A DNA stretch of 64,000 bases from the NCBI RefSeq assembly GCF_024166365.1, contig NC_064825.1, positions 103,740,480 through 103,804,479 on the forward strand, written 5' to 3'. Origin of the DNA: Elephas maximus indicus. Lineage: Eukaryota > Chordata > Mammalia > Proboscidea > Elephantidae. Made by a program: the position numbers and the translations under genes. The notes beneath the pieces are model-generated. The model searched no databases. It saw nothing but the letters and a program-made list of their open reading frames with translations, and was not told the origin of the DNA. Below, in pieces: positions 9,201-20,477 of this stretch; position 1 is the first letter of the stretch, and every line of letters begins with the position of its first letter.

Positions 9201-11592
9201 CAAGGTATTGGCATTATGGATACTGTTCTAGACCACCACAATAAAGTGAGTCACACAAAATTTTTTCGTTTCCCAGTGCGTATAAAAGTTATGTTTATGC
9301 CATACTGTAATTTGTTAAGTGTGCAATAGCATTGTTTAAAAAAACATACATACCAAATTAGAAAAAAACTTTACTGTTAAAAAATGGTAACCATCATCTG
9401 AGCCTTCATGGAGTTGTAATCTTTTTGCTAGTGGAGGGTCTTGCCTCAATGTTGATGGCTGCTGACTGATCAGGGTTGTGACTGCTGAAGGTTGGGGTGG
9501 CTGTGCCAATTTCCTAAAATAAGACAACAATGAAGCTTGCTGTATTGATTGCCTCTTCCTTTCCCAAAAGATTTCTTTGCACCATTCGATGTTGTTTGAT
9601 AGCATTTTACCCCCAGCAGAACTTCTTTCAAAGTTGGAGTCAATCCTCTCAAACTCTTGCACTGCTTCATCAACTAAGTTTATGTAATATTCTAAATATT
9701 TTGTTGTCATTTCAACAGTGTTCAGAGCATTTTCACCGGAAGTATATTCCATCTTAAGAAACCACTTTCTTTGGTGATCCCTAGGAAGTAACCCCTCGTC
9801 TATTAATGTTTTGTCTTGAGATTGCAGCAATTCAGTCACATCTTTAGGCTCCACTTCTAATTCTAGTTCTTTTGGTATTTCCCTCACATCTGTAGTTACT
9901 TCCTCTACAAATACTTGAATCCGTCAAAGTCATCCATGAGGGTTGGAATATACTTCAAAATTCCTGTTAATGTTAATATTTTGACTTACTTTCGTGAATC
10001 ACGAGTGTTCTTAATGGCATGTGGAGTGGTGAATCCTTCGCAAAAGGTTTTCAGTTCACATCAATTTACAATTTACATCAATCTACATCAGAGGAATCAC
10101 CGTCTAAGTCAATATAGCCTTACAAATGTATTTCTTAAATAATAAGACTTGAAAGTCAAAATTATTTCCGGATCCATGGGCTGCAAATGGATGTTGTGTT
10201 AGCAGACAGAGAAACAACACTAATCTCCTTGTATTTCTTCATCAAGCTCTTGGGTGACCAGATGCATTGTCAAAGAGCAGTAATATTTTGAACGGAATCT
10301 TTTTTTTTCTGAACTGATCTTCTCAGCAGTGGGCTTAGTATATTCAGTAAACCATGTTGTAAACAGATGTGCTGTCATCCAGGCTTCGTTGCCCCATTTA
10401 TAGAGCAGAGGCAGAGTAGGTTTAGTGTTATTTGTAAGGGTCCTAGGATTTTTGGAATGGTAGATGAGCACTGGCTTCAACTTAAGTCACCAGCTACTTT
10501 AGCTCCTATCGAGAAAATCAGCCTGTCCTTCGAAGCTTTGAAGCCAGGCATTGATTTCTCTCTAGCTATGAAAGTCCTTGATGACATCTTCTTCTAATAG
10601 AAGACTGTTTCGTCTACACTGGAAATTTGTGTAAGGTAGTGACCTTCATCAATTACCTCGATTAGATCTTCTGTATAACTCGCTGCAGCTTCTACATCAA
10701 CACTTGCTGCTTTGCCCTGCACTTTCATGTCATGGGGACAGCTTCTTTCCTTAAACCTCATAAACCAACCTCTGCTAGCTTCAGCATTTCTTCTGCAGTT
10801 GCCTCACCTCTTTCAGTCTTCGTAGCATTGAAGACAGTTAGGGCCTTGCTCTGTATCAGGCTTTGGCTTTGGGGAATGTTGGAGCTGGTTTGATCTTCTA
10901 CTCAGCCCTAGAACTTTCTCCACGTCAGCAATAAGGCTGTTTCACTTTCTCATCACTCATGTGTGCGCTGGAGCAGTCCTATTACTTTCCTTCAAGAATT
11001 TTTCCTTTGCATTCACAACTTAGCTAACTGTGGCACAAGAGGCCTAGCTTTTGGCCTATCTTGGCTTTCAACATACCTTCCTCATTTAGCTTAATCGTTT
11101 CTAGCTTTTGATTTAAAGTGGGAGACGTGCAACTCTTCCCTTCATATGAACACTTAAAGGCCACTCTAGGGTTATTAATTGGCCTAATTTCAATACTGTC
11201 ACGTGCCAGGGAATAGGTAGGCCTGAGGAGAGGGAGAAAGACAGGGGAACGGCCAGTAGATGGAGTAGTCAGAACACACACAAACAACATTCATCTATTA
11301 AGTTTGCTGTCTCATATGGATGAGGTTTGTGGCACTCCAAAACCATTACGATAGTTAACATCAAGGATCACTGATCACAGATCACCATAACAGATATAAT
11401 GATAATGAAAAAGTTTGAAATATTGGGAGAATTACCGAAATGTGACACAGAGACATGAAGCGAGCACGTGCTGTTGGAAAAACGGCACCGATAGACTTGC
11501 TGGATTCAGGGTTGCTACATACCATCGATTTGTTAAAAATGCAGCATCTGTGAAGTGCAATAAAATGAAGTGCAATGAAATGAGGTATACCA
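9201..11592 (-). mobile_element. Tigger1 DNA transposon, nearly full length
   Basis: About 2.39 kb, close to the ~2.4 kb consensus of Tigger1 (pogo/Tc1-mariner group). On the minus strand, 11290-11024 encodes the N-terminal helix-turn-helix region (SPTLNQKLETIKLNEEGM), 10480-10220 part of the DDE catalytic domain (KPVLIYHSKNPRTL, WMTAHLFTTWF), and 9887-9336 the C-terminus ([32 protein letters not shown]). These match the TIGD1/Tigger1 transposase as I recall it. Frameshifts and stops break the frame into these pieces. The ends resemble the degraded Tigger1 terminal sequences (GGTAT near 9205; GAGGTATACC at 11582-11591). Unit B has no equivalent. Confidence 0.9.
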
Positions 11593-11736
11593 AACCCAAA
11601 CCCATTGCCAATGAGTCAATTTCAACTCTTAGCGACCCTATAGGACAGAGTAGAACTGCCTCATAGGGTTTCCAAGGAGCAGCTGGTAGATTCGATCCGC
11701 CAACATTTTGGTTAGCAGCTGAGCGCTTAGTCACTA
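11593..11736 (-). mobile_element. AfroSINE
   Basis: Abuts the Tigger1 end: CCCATTGCCAATGAGTCAAT, ACCCTATAGGACAGAGTAGA, then GGTTAGCAGCTGAGCGCTTA. The outer end of the head is worn. Confidence 0.9.
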
Positions 11737-11764
11737 TGTTCTCACCTCCTTACTTCATACTCTA

Positions 11765-11865
11765 GGCAGGCAGATGAATAAACAGATGAGAAGAGGTTAA
11801 AGGATTCACCCGAAGTCACACAGTAAGTTCAGAGCAGGTTAGAACCCAGGTTTTCTAAGTATTCT
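11765..11865 (-). repeat. MIR fragment
   Basis: Reverse MIR: GATGAGAAGAGGTTAAAGG, GTCACACAGTAAG, GAACCCAGGTTTTC. Confidence 0.7.
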
Positions 11866-11984
11866 TTTCAGGGTGGAAGACAGCAGAAAACAAAAGAGAC
11901 AAAAATCCTTGCATTCATATTATATTTGAGTGTGTGTTAAAAGTTGACTCATTGATTTCTTCCAATACGCAGTCACTGTTCTAA

Positions 11985-12156
11985 GGAAACCCTGGTGGCG
12001 TAGTGGTTAAGAGCTACGGTTGCTATCCAAAAGGTTGGCAGTTCAAATTCACCAGGTGCTTCCTGGAAACTCTATGGGGCAGTTCTACTCTGTCCTATAG
12101 GGTTGCTATGGGTTGAAATCAACTCAGTGGCCATATATTTGGGTTTGGTTTTTTGG
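11985..12156 (+). mobile_element. AfroSINE
   Basis: Complete: tRNA-like head GGAAACCCTGGTGGCGTAGT, box B AGTTCAAATTC, conserved GGGGCAGTTCTACTCTGTCC, tail GGGTTTGGTTTTTT. The repeated GTTCTAAG on both sides is a likely target duplication within an old MIR/L2-like sequence (11950-11984 plus 12157-12240). Confidence 0.92.
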
Positions 12157-12426
12157 TTCTAAGTGTTTGAATTTTATTAACTCCTCTAATCCTTATAAAA
12201 ACCTCACAAGGTAGGTACAATCTTCAGAAGGAGTGTGATCAGGTTTGAGTGAGGGTGGTGGTAGTGAAAAAACTCTTTAGTTCTATCTTTTGCCTAACAA
12301 GCAAAAATGCAAATGATGAAATTGACTTTGAGAATAACAAAAATAAAATAGCAGTTGACACCTTGAAAACACACTTATTCTTCTCAGAAGTTTCTGTACA
12401 TAAGATTAATCTGTGTTGAGTAAACT

Positions 12427-12735
12427 GTTGTTATTAATTGTTGTTGAGTTGGCTCAGACTCATGGTGACCTTATGTGTAACAGAAGAAAATGTTGCCTGG
12501 CCCTATGCCATCTTCATGATTATTTGTATATTGGAGTTTGTTTTGGAGGTTATTGGGTCATTTCTTCTCATTGAGCATTTCCCTCACTTTTCTTGGCCCT
12601 CTGCTTTACCAAATATGATGCCCTTTTCTATCTGTTGGTCTTTCGTGATCATGAGTCCAAAGTAAGCAAGTCAAAGTCTCACCATCCTCGCTTCTAAAAA
12701 ACATTTTGGTGTTATTTCTTCTAAGACTGATGATA
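12427..12735 (-). mobile_element. RTE LINE 3'-end fragment
   Basis: Minus-strand copy of the last ~300 bp of the RTE, starting with the TTGTTG tail and ending at the segment encoding the VLEEVQLE-like residues. It is old and heavily changed. Confidence 0.8.
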
Positions 12736-12790
12736 AAAGTTCTTGGAAGACTGTAGGAGCATATATAGTTATTTGGTTTTAAAGATAAAT

Positions 12791-12962
12791 GTTGATACCC
12801 ATTCCTGTCAAGTCAAATTTCGACTCAAAGTGACCCTATGTGACGGAATAGAACTTCTCCCACAGGGTCTCCAAGGCTATAGCCTTTACAGAAGCAGGCT
12901 GCCACATCTTTTTCCAGTGGAGTGATTGGTGGCTTCGAACTGCCCACCTTTCAGTTAGCAAA
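12791..12962 (-). mobile_element. AfroSINE
   Basis: CATTCCTGTCAAGTCAAATT start, GCAGGCTGCCACATCTTTTT body; head truncated at GTTAGCA, directly against the left arm of an inverted repeat. Confidence 0.88.
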
Positions 12963-12965
12963 GAA

Positions 12966-13058
12966 GGGAGAATAGATTTCCTGAGTAATCGCTTTCCAAT
13001 CACCTCCTGCTCTGATATTCCATTATGCTTTGAGTTTCGCAGAAATTCCTGATGCCAT
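12966..13058 (+). repeat. Inverted repeat, left arm
   Basis: Near-mirror of 13527-13625: shared core CACCTCCTGCTCTGA and CCATTATGCTTTGAGTTT. See the right arm. Confidence 0.88.
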
Positions 13059-13227
13059 AAAAAATCAAAACCAAACCTGTTGCTGTTGAGTTAATTCCAA
13101 CTCATAGCGACCCTATAGGACAGAGTAGAACTGCCCCAAACAGTTTCCAAGGAGCGTCTGGTAGATTACAACTGCCAACCTTTTTGTTAGCAGCCAAGCT
13201 CTTAACCACTGTGCCACCAGGGCTCCA
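13059..13227 (-). mobile_element. AfroSINE inside the inverted repeat
   Basis: Complete SINE with 8-bp target duplications GATGCCAT at 13051-13058 and 13228-13235. It landed at the inner edge of the left arm, so the inverted repeat is older. Confidence 0.93.
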
Positions 13228-13264
13228 GATGCCATGGTTAGCTCATTGTTACACATAACGTTAC

Positions 13265-13355
13265 ACATACTACATTTCCATTTACAGAGAGGTTAAACTA
13301 CTTACATAAAGTCACTTACAAGGACTTTTGATTGCTAGCTTTGTGCTCTTTCTGC
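13265..13355 (-). repeat. MIR fragment
   Basis: Reverse MIR between the two inverted arms: ACAGAGAGGTTAAACTACTT, AAAGTCACTTACAAGG. Confidence 0.6.
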
Positions 13356-13526
13356 CTCCGTCACGTGTGTATATATACTCATGTGGGTAAAGACAGGGCA
13401 CGTGTGTGTAGATATCAATGCATGCACATAAACATATGTGCCTACAATTGCTGGAGAGGTTCTAGTATACCAGGTAAAGCTTTAAAGTTTAGGTACTCAG
13501 TGCTTATGTGTGCGAGTCAGCTACCG

Positions 13527-13625
13527 TAGCATCTGGAAATTTTGTCTTTGAGAAACTCAAAGCATAATGGAATTTTCAGAGCAGGAGGTGACTGGAAAGT
13601 GATTACTCAGGAATTTGGTTCTCCC
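13527..13625 (-). repeat. Inverted repeat, right arm
   Basis: Reverse complement of 12966-13058 with few mismatches and one small gap over ~90 bp; distance between arms ~470 bp (about 300 bp without the inserted SINE). From 13626 to 14086 I see nothing recognisable. Confidence 0.88.
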
Positions 13626-14101
13626 CCTTGACTCCTGCTTACAGGAGGTTGCCCAAACCTTGGGACCATTTTACGGTGTTGGATTATGTGTGTGTTGGTG
13701 TGGCACATGGTTCTTCCTGCTTCGTGCTGTGGTGGGGGAAACTAGGGGGGCAGGAGGAGAGTTGACCATGGACTGCAGAAGATAAAAATACATTCGAATT
13801 TCAGTTGTGTGTGGGAGACCAGGCAAGTACAGTAGGAAGGGCTATGAGCATTCTGAGATCTTGGCTCTGAAGAAGAGTCTGTGTGAAATTGCACTGGACA
13901 GAGAGTCAGGAAACTCATTAAATCATTTTTGAGAGATGAAAAAAGAAAAATTTTCATATAGTTTCCACAGATTTATGGGACTTTATATATATAGTTATCA
14001 AAAGGTAAAAAATCTCAAATTAGGAACATTTAATTGTATTTCTCAATACTCCTCTTCCCTAAGAGATAACTCAATTTTAGTGTTTCTACTCTAGATGTTC
14101 T

Positions 14102-14156
14102 ACTCTGTCCTATAGGGTTGCTATGAGTCGGAATTGATTTGACGGCACTGGGGGAT
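14102..14156 (+). mobile_element. 55-bp AfroSINE stub with perfect target duplications
   Basis: Only the 3' end (ACTCTGTCCTATAGGGTTGC to GACGGCACTGGGGGAT), flanked by identical 15-bp TACTCTAGATGTTCT at 14087-14101 and 14157-14171. A clear retroinsertion truncated at its 5' end. Confidence 0.93.
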
Positions 14157-14171
14157 TACTCTAGATGTTCT

Positions 14172-14575
14172 AGAAGTTACTTAGAGATAAAGCTCATTGA
14201 TTGGATCCTCGACTATTCACTCTTACCCATTCTCTAAACTCCATTTAATAAGTTTTATTTGCTCAACTGTCTTTCACCATCCGGTACTGGGTTTCTCTGG
14301 AGGACATCTCAATTAGAAGCTTAAACGAGATGTTTTTATTGTAAACGTATTTCTTTTGCTGTGATTGGTAAGGGGTGGAGAAAGGATGTTGTGGTGGTTG
14401 TGGTATTGAGGCTCCAAACTCCTTCGTGGAGGGTGAAAGTGTTTACAGTGAAGGCAAAAAGGGAAGGTAGGCCAGAGGTGACATGGCTCTCCAGGGCTGA
14501 TTCCTTTCATGAAAGCTATTTTTTCTTTAAAAATATTTGATAGATACAAAAGAAAATAAATGATATATAATCATG
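14172..14575. other. No recognised feature
   Basis: Ordinary intergenic DNA; no gene, repeat family or conserved frame seen. Confidence 0.5.
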
Positions 14576-14740
14576 GGTGGATTACCCAAGAAGCAAGGTA
14601 AGCGTGGGCTTACTTGTGCTTACTTACTAATATGTAGTGAGTATCTTTTATGTGGTAAAAAGCATGTGAAGCTATTCACTACAGAATAGTAAGAAAGCAC
14701 AAATAAGGCCATGCTTACCTTGCTTACTGGGTAGTCTGCC
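14576..14740. repeat. Long hairpin repeat (MITE-like palindrome)
   Basis: Left arm 14576-14655 and right arm 14657-14740 are near reverse complements (AAGCAAGGTAAGC / GCTTACCTTGCTT; CTTACTTACTAATATGTAGTGA / TCACTACAGAATAGTAAG) with almost no loop. The outer ends read GGATTACCCA and TGGGTAGTCTGCC. Confidence 0.88.
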
Positions 14741-14845
14741 TCTGTTAGGGATTGTAAATTTGAAAAGAGGCTTTGATTCTGTAAGACAGTGCTATAGGGT
14801 TGGGAAAGAAGTAGATGCCAGCCATACCTAGAAGCAGAAATTTTG

Positions 14846-14936
14846 ATGTGGTGAAGAATGTGAAATTGTTCACTGTAGATTAGTAAGTAAGCACAAATAA
14901 GCCTGTGATTGCTTATTGTGGTAATCTGACACAGTA
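14846..14936 (-). repeat. Third arm of the 14.6-kb hairpin family
   Basis: Same orientation as the right arm: TTCACTGTAGATTAGTAAG, TAAGCACAAATAAGCC, and ends GTGGTAATCTGAC. 14741-14845 between them is unrecognised. Confidence 0.8.
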
Positions 14937-15112
14937 CATAATATATATATTATAAAACATAATTATTTAATGATCATCCATGACTGAAGAACTAAAACAT
15001 TCCCGATAGTTTGTATCTATACGCTTCTTCTTAATTCCATTTCTCTGTTAAGCAATATCCTGAAGTTTAGTTTACAATTCTCTTACTTTTGAAAATAGTT
15101 TTAACACATGTA

Positions 15113-15317
15113 TAGTCCCTGGGTGGCGCAAACAGTTACCGTACTCAGCTGCTAACCGAAATGTTGGAGGTTTAAGTTCACCCAGAGTTGTCCCAGAAGA
15201 AGTGCCTAGTGATCTACTTCAGAAAAATTAGCCATTGAAAACCTTAGGGAGCACAGTTCTACTCTGACATTCATGGGGTCTCCAAAAGTCAGAACTGACT
15301 CCACGGCTACAGGTTTC
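15113..15317 (+). mobile_element. AfroSINE (long-body subtype)
   Basis: Head TAGTCCCTGGGTGGCGCAAA, middle GAAGAAGTGCCTAGTGATCT, end CAGAACTGACTCCACGGC. Confidence 0.9.
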
Positions 15318-16140
15318 TATATGCCGAAACAATGAATTAGTTGAAATATTCTCGGTAAGGAATTTTTTCTTAGTCTGCTAGGTCTAAGTGATATCTCATT
15401 GTTGTTTTATTGTTCATTGTTTGATTATTACTAAGTTTACAAATTTCATAAAGTTTTTTCTTTCTATTGTTTTGGGCATTATTCTGTAGGAAAATAATAA
15501 CATTCAATCTCTATACAAACTATTAGCAAATTAAGAATGGAGGGAATTTCATTTATTTATTTATTTATATTAATGACTTTACAACTGTCTTTATTCAGAT
15601 AGAGGGAATTTTATTAACCTGAGAAGGTATATCTACCAAAACCTGACCGCAAGCATCATTCTTAATGGGAAAAGTTAGACCAGCTATACCTCCCCAAGTG
15701 TGTCCTATCCAGGATCTGTTGCTTCTGCATTGAGAAGGTTTCTCAGAGAACCTAGTCCACTATGACGCTATGCTTAATTTTATACATTGTAATTTAGGCC
15801 TTAGTTGATTTGTATGCCAGAACTGTCATATAGTATAAAAAGTATTATATATTCTGAAAGAATTGTGAGAGTTCCACACTGTAGAAAAGTTAATAACGAT
15901 GAACTCATTTCTATGCTAAATTTTGGTACATTTTGATAAATTGCTGTTTATATGAATCTCATACAGTGGATTACATTATATTATCTAGTTCAAACTATCA
16001 TGAAATGGACAAATGCTTAAAAAAATCTCCTGCAAACAATCTCTGATTGAAAAAAAATACCAGTAATGCAAGCTCAAGAAAAGAACATCCTTTATAGATA
16101 ATGATAAAATCTCATCCTAAGTGTTCATTTTGCCTCATTA
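15318..16140. other. No gene; AT-rich intergenic DNA
   Basis: A short (TTTA)n run at ~15550-15570; otherwise nothing recognised. Confidence 0.5.
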
Positions 16141-16148
16141 TATAAAGT

Positions 16149-16331
16149 GTACCCATTGCAGTAGAGTTGACTTTGACTCACAGTGACCCTATAAGACATA
16201 GTAGAACTGCCTCATAGGGTTGCCAAGGCTGTAAATCTTTAAGGAAGCAGACTGTCACATCTTTTTCCTGCAGATCGGTTCGTGGGTTCGAGTCACCAAC
16301 CACTTGTCCACTGCGCTACCAGAGCTCCTTG
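16149..16331 (-). mobile_element. AfroSINE
   Basis: Complete, with 8-bp target duplications TATAAAGT (16141-16148, 16332-16339). Body TAAGGAAGCAGACTGTCACA. Confidence 0.92.
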
Positions 16332-16659
16332 TATAAAGTATAAAGCTGTTAAAGTTAGCAGCATGTTAAAAATTATTTTATCTCATATTTCCTCATTCCT
16401 TAATTTTTTTGAGGTGTTTAAAATATGTTCAATGCCTGTGAAGTAGCATATATAGATGATTTGTAAGTATATGTATAAATTCAATGTTTTTAGCAATAGC
16501 AGTTGCCCTCAGGATTTTTTAGTAATAAAGACATATTAACCAGTTGAGAGACTACCGTTCTATCACCTCACCATATTTGTTTTCTTTCTTACACTAATTA
16601 CAATGTGTAATTAGTTTTTTTTTTTTTTGCCTGTGTGCTTATATATTGTCTCTCTGTAG

Positions 16660-16960
16660 CCCAGTTTTAAACTCTTTGAGGGCAGGGACCCTTTGCCTTG
16701 TCTACTATATTCTCAGCACCTACTACGGTGTCTAGCACGTAGTAATAATTACTAACATTTATTGAGCACATGCTATGTGTAAGTCCGTGTTCTAAGCTTT
16801 TTACTTTCTCTCTTTTTAATTATTACAGTAACTCTCTGAAATATGTATTGACGTTATCTCCATTTTACACAAGAGCAAACTGAGGCGTAGAGAGGTGAAG
16901 TATTTGGCTGAGGATCTCAGAAATTCTTTACTATACTGCCTCTAGTAGGTGCCTGATAAA
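16660..16960. repeat. L2 3' end followed by reverse MIR
   Basis: 16660-16745 is a plus-strand L2 end (TTTGAGGGCAGGGACCC, TCTCAGCACCTACTACGG). 16746-16960 is MIR-like in reverse (ATCTCCATTTTACACAAG, TGAGGCGTAGAGAGG). Confidence 0.7.
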
Positions 16961-17199
16961 TATCTGGAATATAGAATATAGAATTGTATGGAGCTTATAA
17001 TGAACTTTTTGTTTGGGCTATTGTTTTAATTAGGTCATCAGGGTCTATTGACAGAGCCAGAGGCCTCCTGACTGGACTAAAAATTACATTTGCAGGAAAT
17101 AGGCGAGGGAGAAAGGTCAGCAAATGAGAAAGCATGACTCAGACAGCACAAATCATTCACCAAATCATTTTATCTTTTTTTCCTGGGCACAAAGACTAT

Positions 17200-17560
17200 A
17201 TTTTCCCACTCTTTTGTATCCAGGTGGAGTCTTGTTACTAATGGCTGGAAGTGATATACCTCAGTTCGGTCCTGGTTCCTAAAATGTCCCCAGTAATTCT
17301 TTATCTCTCTTTGCTCATTGGCTAGCTAGGAGTAGATGACCCGGAAGAGAGTCCTGAAGCCCGAGATGAGTGGAGGCAGTACAAGATGGAATGGGCCTGT
17401 ATCTGGGAGTCACAGCTTGGTGGAACACTGCCAGGAGACCTACCTGTTTAGACATATTTGCATTGGACTTAGTGCAAAAGGGAAAGTTTTATTAGTATTA
17501 AGTCACTGATATTTTGGGGTGTACTGTTTAGTCATAGCATTTCTAACCCATCGGGAACTA
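17200..17560 (+). mobile_element. Old solo LTR, MaLR/MLT1-like (fossil)
   Basis: The 3' portion has the MaLR sign AAGTCACTGATATTTTGGGGTG...CATAGCATTTCTAACCCATC; upstream text (CATTGGCTAGCTAGGAG) also fits MLT1 LTRs. Broken, of early-mammalian age by appearance; no internal part seen. The left limit is uncertain. Confidence 0.55.
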
Positions 17561-19270
17561 ATATATGGAGTTCTTAGTGAATTTATCCAAAAAAGTGAGG
17601 AATGGAAGGGATGTGAGGCACCTAGGAAGGGCTGGATGAAGGACCATTTTGAGGATCATTACTCATGGGACTAGGAGTTGTGTCAGGTAGGGCCCTTGCC
17701 AGGCTACTGGCTGTATCACAGGATCTCACTGGTCACCATCTTCTACCCCTATGGATGGTTCCCCACAATGCCCCCAGCCACCTAGAGCATCACAATATTC
17801 CTTGGGGTACTTCTGAGCCGAACAAACTTGAAACCCTTGAACTGGGTGAATGGCTAGTGGAGAAGTGCCACATTACAGAACGAATGAATGTAAACCGCTG
17901 ATGTTAATGTCGGCTCTGCCTTATTTATAGCACTATGAAGAATAAAGGTGTTAAAGGATGAGAAAATCCTTTATAAAATCTAGTGCACAAATAAGAAATG
18001 GCATGATTTTTACTAATTAACAGCCTTCAGCTATAGGCTGCCTCTGGGTTAGGTTGCTGGGAGTGCTGACAAGGCTTCCTCACCCCAAATTACCTTCTCA
18101 AAATGCATTGTTTTACCTACTAGATTGACCTTGCCATGATAGAAGAATCCATGATTTTTTTTCTATCTGACCCTCCTTATCCCAAAACCCTTGCACAGTG
18201 TTCAACTCAAAGGTGCTCAGTTCCTCTTGGATGGAGGTTGGGAGAGATGCCCAGAGAAGTGAAGTAACTTTGATAAAGCTGTAGATTTCCTAAGATGGTT
18301 CCTAGCTCTTGATTTCAACCTTTTCTTTAACCTCTCAATGACTTCGCCAGGCTGCCATTCTCTTCTTTTTAAAATGAGAGATTTAATCTATATAACTTTT
18401 CACATGTCCAAACCTGATTTTGTATTCCACAATTTCAAGAAAAATTTAACAGGTTGCCTAGAGGTTCATTTTTATACACCCTCTGGGGAATACATGACCA
18501 ATGGGAGGAAGAAATAGAGAATGCATGGGTCATCCTGGAACCAGGTGACACTGTGCAGTAGCGTGCTAAGCTTTAGAGCCAAGCCTCATAGGGCATCATT
18601 TGAGAGTTGGGACATTGGAAAAGTGACGGGAAGAGAAGGGTCACCGGGTGCTCAGTAGAAGGTAGTTAGAACAGATGATTGACAGTGAGTCTTCCAACAT
18701 TCTAAAGATGACAGCAGAGTTCAGCTTTAGGGTGAGCACTACTGTTTTCTTAGGAAAACATTTTCATAACCCTTTGATTTCTATAAAGGTGTGGCCTGGA
18801 GTCTCTCTGGAGAAGTCGAGGCAAAGAAGAACTAAGCTGTTCTGCATGATAAAGTAAAAAGTTGACTCGTGGGGTGGAAAAGTTATAATGATGTGAACTG
18901 ATTTTTGCTTGCTTCAAGGAGTTACAGACAGGCATTTGGGGCTCTGGATTGGAGAAAGAGAGGATCTGGCAAATGGGATGGGGCTGTTGCAGAAACAGGC
19001 CCCAAGAGATGGTGACAACCTGGCCCAGCAGCTCCTTTCCTTGTGTATGGCTAATGAACATGGGGAACACTGTGTCTGATATTAAATTTTAAGATTTCCT
19101 TTTCATTACTGTACTTCCTTTATGTTATCATATAATTTGGTCAAGTGTTGTTATGCTGAAGGAAATGAAGGGAGGGTCTGGCGTGGGAGAGAGAAGTGGT
19201 GATTAGATGCCTAGATTCACATGGTTAGAGAATAGTAACATTGATGATGATAATGATGGTGATGTTAATA
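17561..19270. other. No recognised feature
   Basis: 1.7 kb without a gene or a repeat I can name. Small frames at 17665-17901 and 18750-19070 show no family motif. A candidate for single-copy intergenic DNA. Confidence 0.5.
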
Positions 19271-19279
19271 ATGGTAGTA

Positions 19280-19490
19280 GTAATACCAAGTACTTACATA
19301 ACAATTACCAAGTGTCAGAAATTGGCCTAAGTATTTTATACATATGGTCTTATTTTATTCTCATAATGGCCTAATGAGATAGGTACTATTTTTAGCACCA
19401 TTTCACAGATGAGGAAAATTAGGCACATAGGCTAAAGGGTAAATCGTTTTTCTAAAGGGATAAACCTGGAGCAGAAATCTGGAGGAGAGT
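19280..19490 (-). repeat. MIR
   Basis: Reverse MIR: ATTCTCATAATGGCCTAATGAG, CACCATTTCACAGATGAGG. Confidence 0.7.
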
Positions 19491-19954
19491 GATTTTCATG
19501 TGGGCATCTAGGATGGGAAGTTGAGCTGTTTACAGTATTTGGACAGTAACGTAAACTGTGATGCCGAAAGGCTGGAATTCCTGGGCCCACAGGTTGAGCG
19601 CTTGTGACAAACTTTTTCTACTTCTCCATATTACCACATCCTGGCTCTGGGCCACACTCAGCTGAGTTGGTGACCTCTGAGACAGGGTCTCATAAGATTA
19701 TGATATTTAAATCACTGCTCCAGTGCCATCTTTCTCCAGCTTTCAAATTTTCTATTCTTTTCTATGTAAAAACATAATGAAATAACTTCGGTTTGACTGA
19801 AATGACTCTAAGTTCATCTTTCTCTCTGCTGAATTTTGATTAGTATATCTAAAATCCTATTTTACACTTGATAACAGAGTTTAAATTGAGGGAAAAAAAG
19901 AACTCATTGTGGCAATACTCATGTGTAACAACTTATATTTTTTCCTGGAGTTTT

Positions 19955-20085
19955 TTAGTGTCCACAGCCTGTTCAGTATTTTCTCATCTGATCTTCCTAA
20001 CTCCCTTCAGAGACAGGTAGACTAAGTATTAAAGTAATCCCTGTTTTACAAATGAAGAAATTGAGGCTCAAATTGGCTGGGTGGA
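19955..20085 (-). repeat. MIR fragment
   Basis: Reverse MIR: CTCATCTGATCTTCCTAAC, TTTTACAAATGAAGAAATTG. Confidence 0.65.
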
Positions 20086-20263
20086 GGGGCCAGGACCTCC
20101 ATGGTTTGATGGCCATTTTGGAGCCTCAGGGTCCAATGGTGTTAAGAACATGCCATCAGATTCAGGGACAGACTGTTTCAGTCCAGTGTAGTGAATCTCC
20201 CACCCATTTGGAATTGAATGAAAAGTCTTTTGCAAGATTTCTTTACCTGTCCTCTGCTACCAC

Positions 20264-20468
20264 CTCCACCCCCAGTTGCCGCAGAGTTGATTCTGACTCA
20301 TGGCAATCCCATGTGTGTCAGAGTAGAACTGTGCTCCATGGGTTTCAATAGCTGATTTTTTTGCAAGTAGCTTGCCAGGCCTTTTTCTGAGGCACCTCTA
20401 CTTGGCCTTGAGCCTCCAACCTTTCTGTTAGCAGTGGAGGGTGTTAACCACTTGCACCACCCAAGGAC
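20264..20468 (-). mobile_element. AfroSINE (long-body subtype)
   Basis: CAGTTGCCGCAGAGTTGATT, TTTGCAAGTAGCTTGCCAGG, ends CACCACCCAAGGAC. Confidence 0.9.
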
Positions 20469-20477
20469 ATTAGATAT

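Noticed and set aside
9235-9245. AATAAA as polyadenylation signal of OR4S1 copy A
   Set aside because: It lies in the Tigger1 end 490 bp downstream with no equivalent after copy B; no support.
9336-9887. 183-codon frame that could be taken for a TIGD1-like host gene
   Set aside because: It is the C-terminal piece of a Tigger1 transposase within a full element whose other parts are in different frames; no domesticated gene.
16585-16612. Short palindrome around ACTAATTACAATGTGTAATTAGT
   Set aside because: Only ~9-bp arms in AT-rich DNA; expected by chance at this composition.
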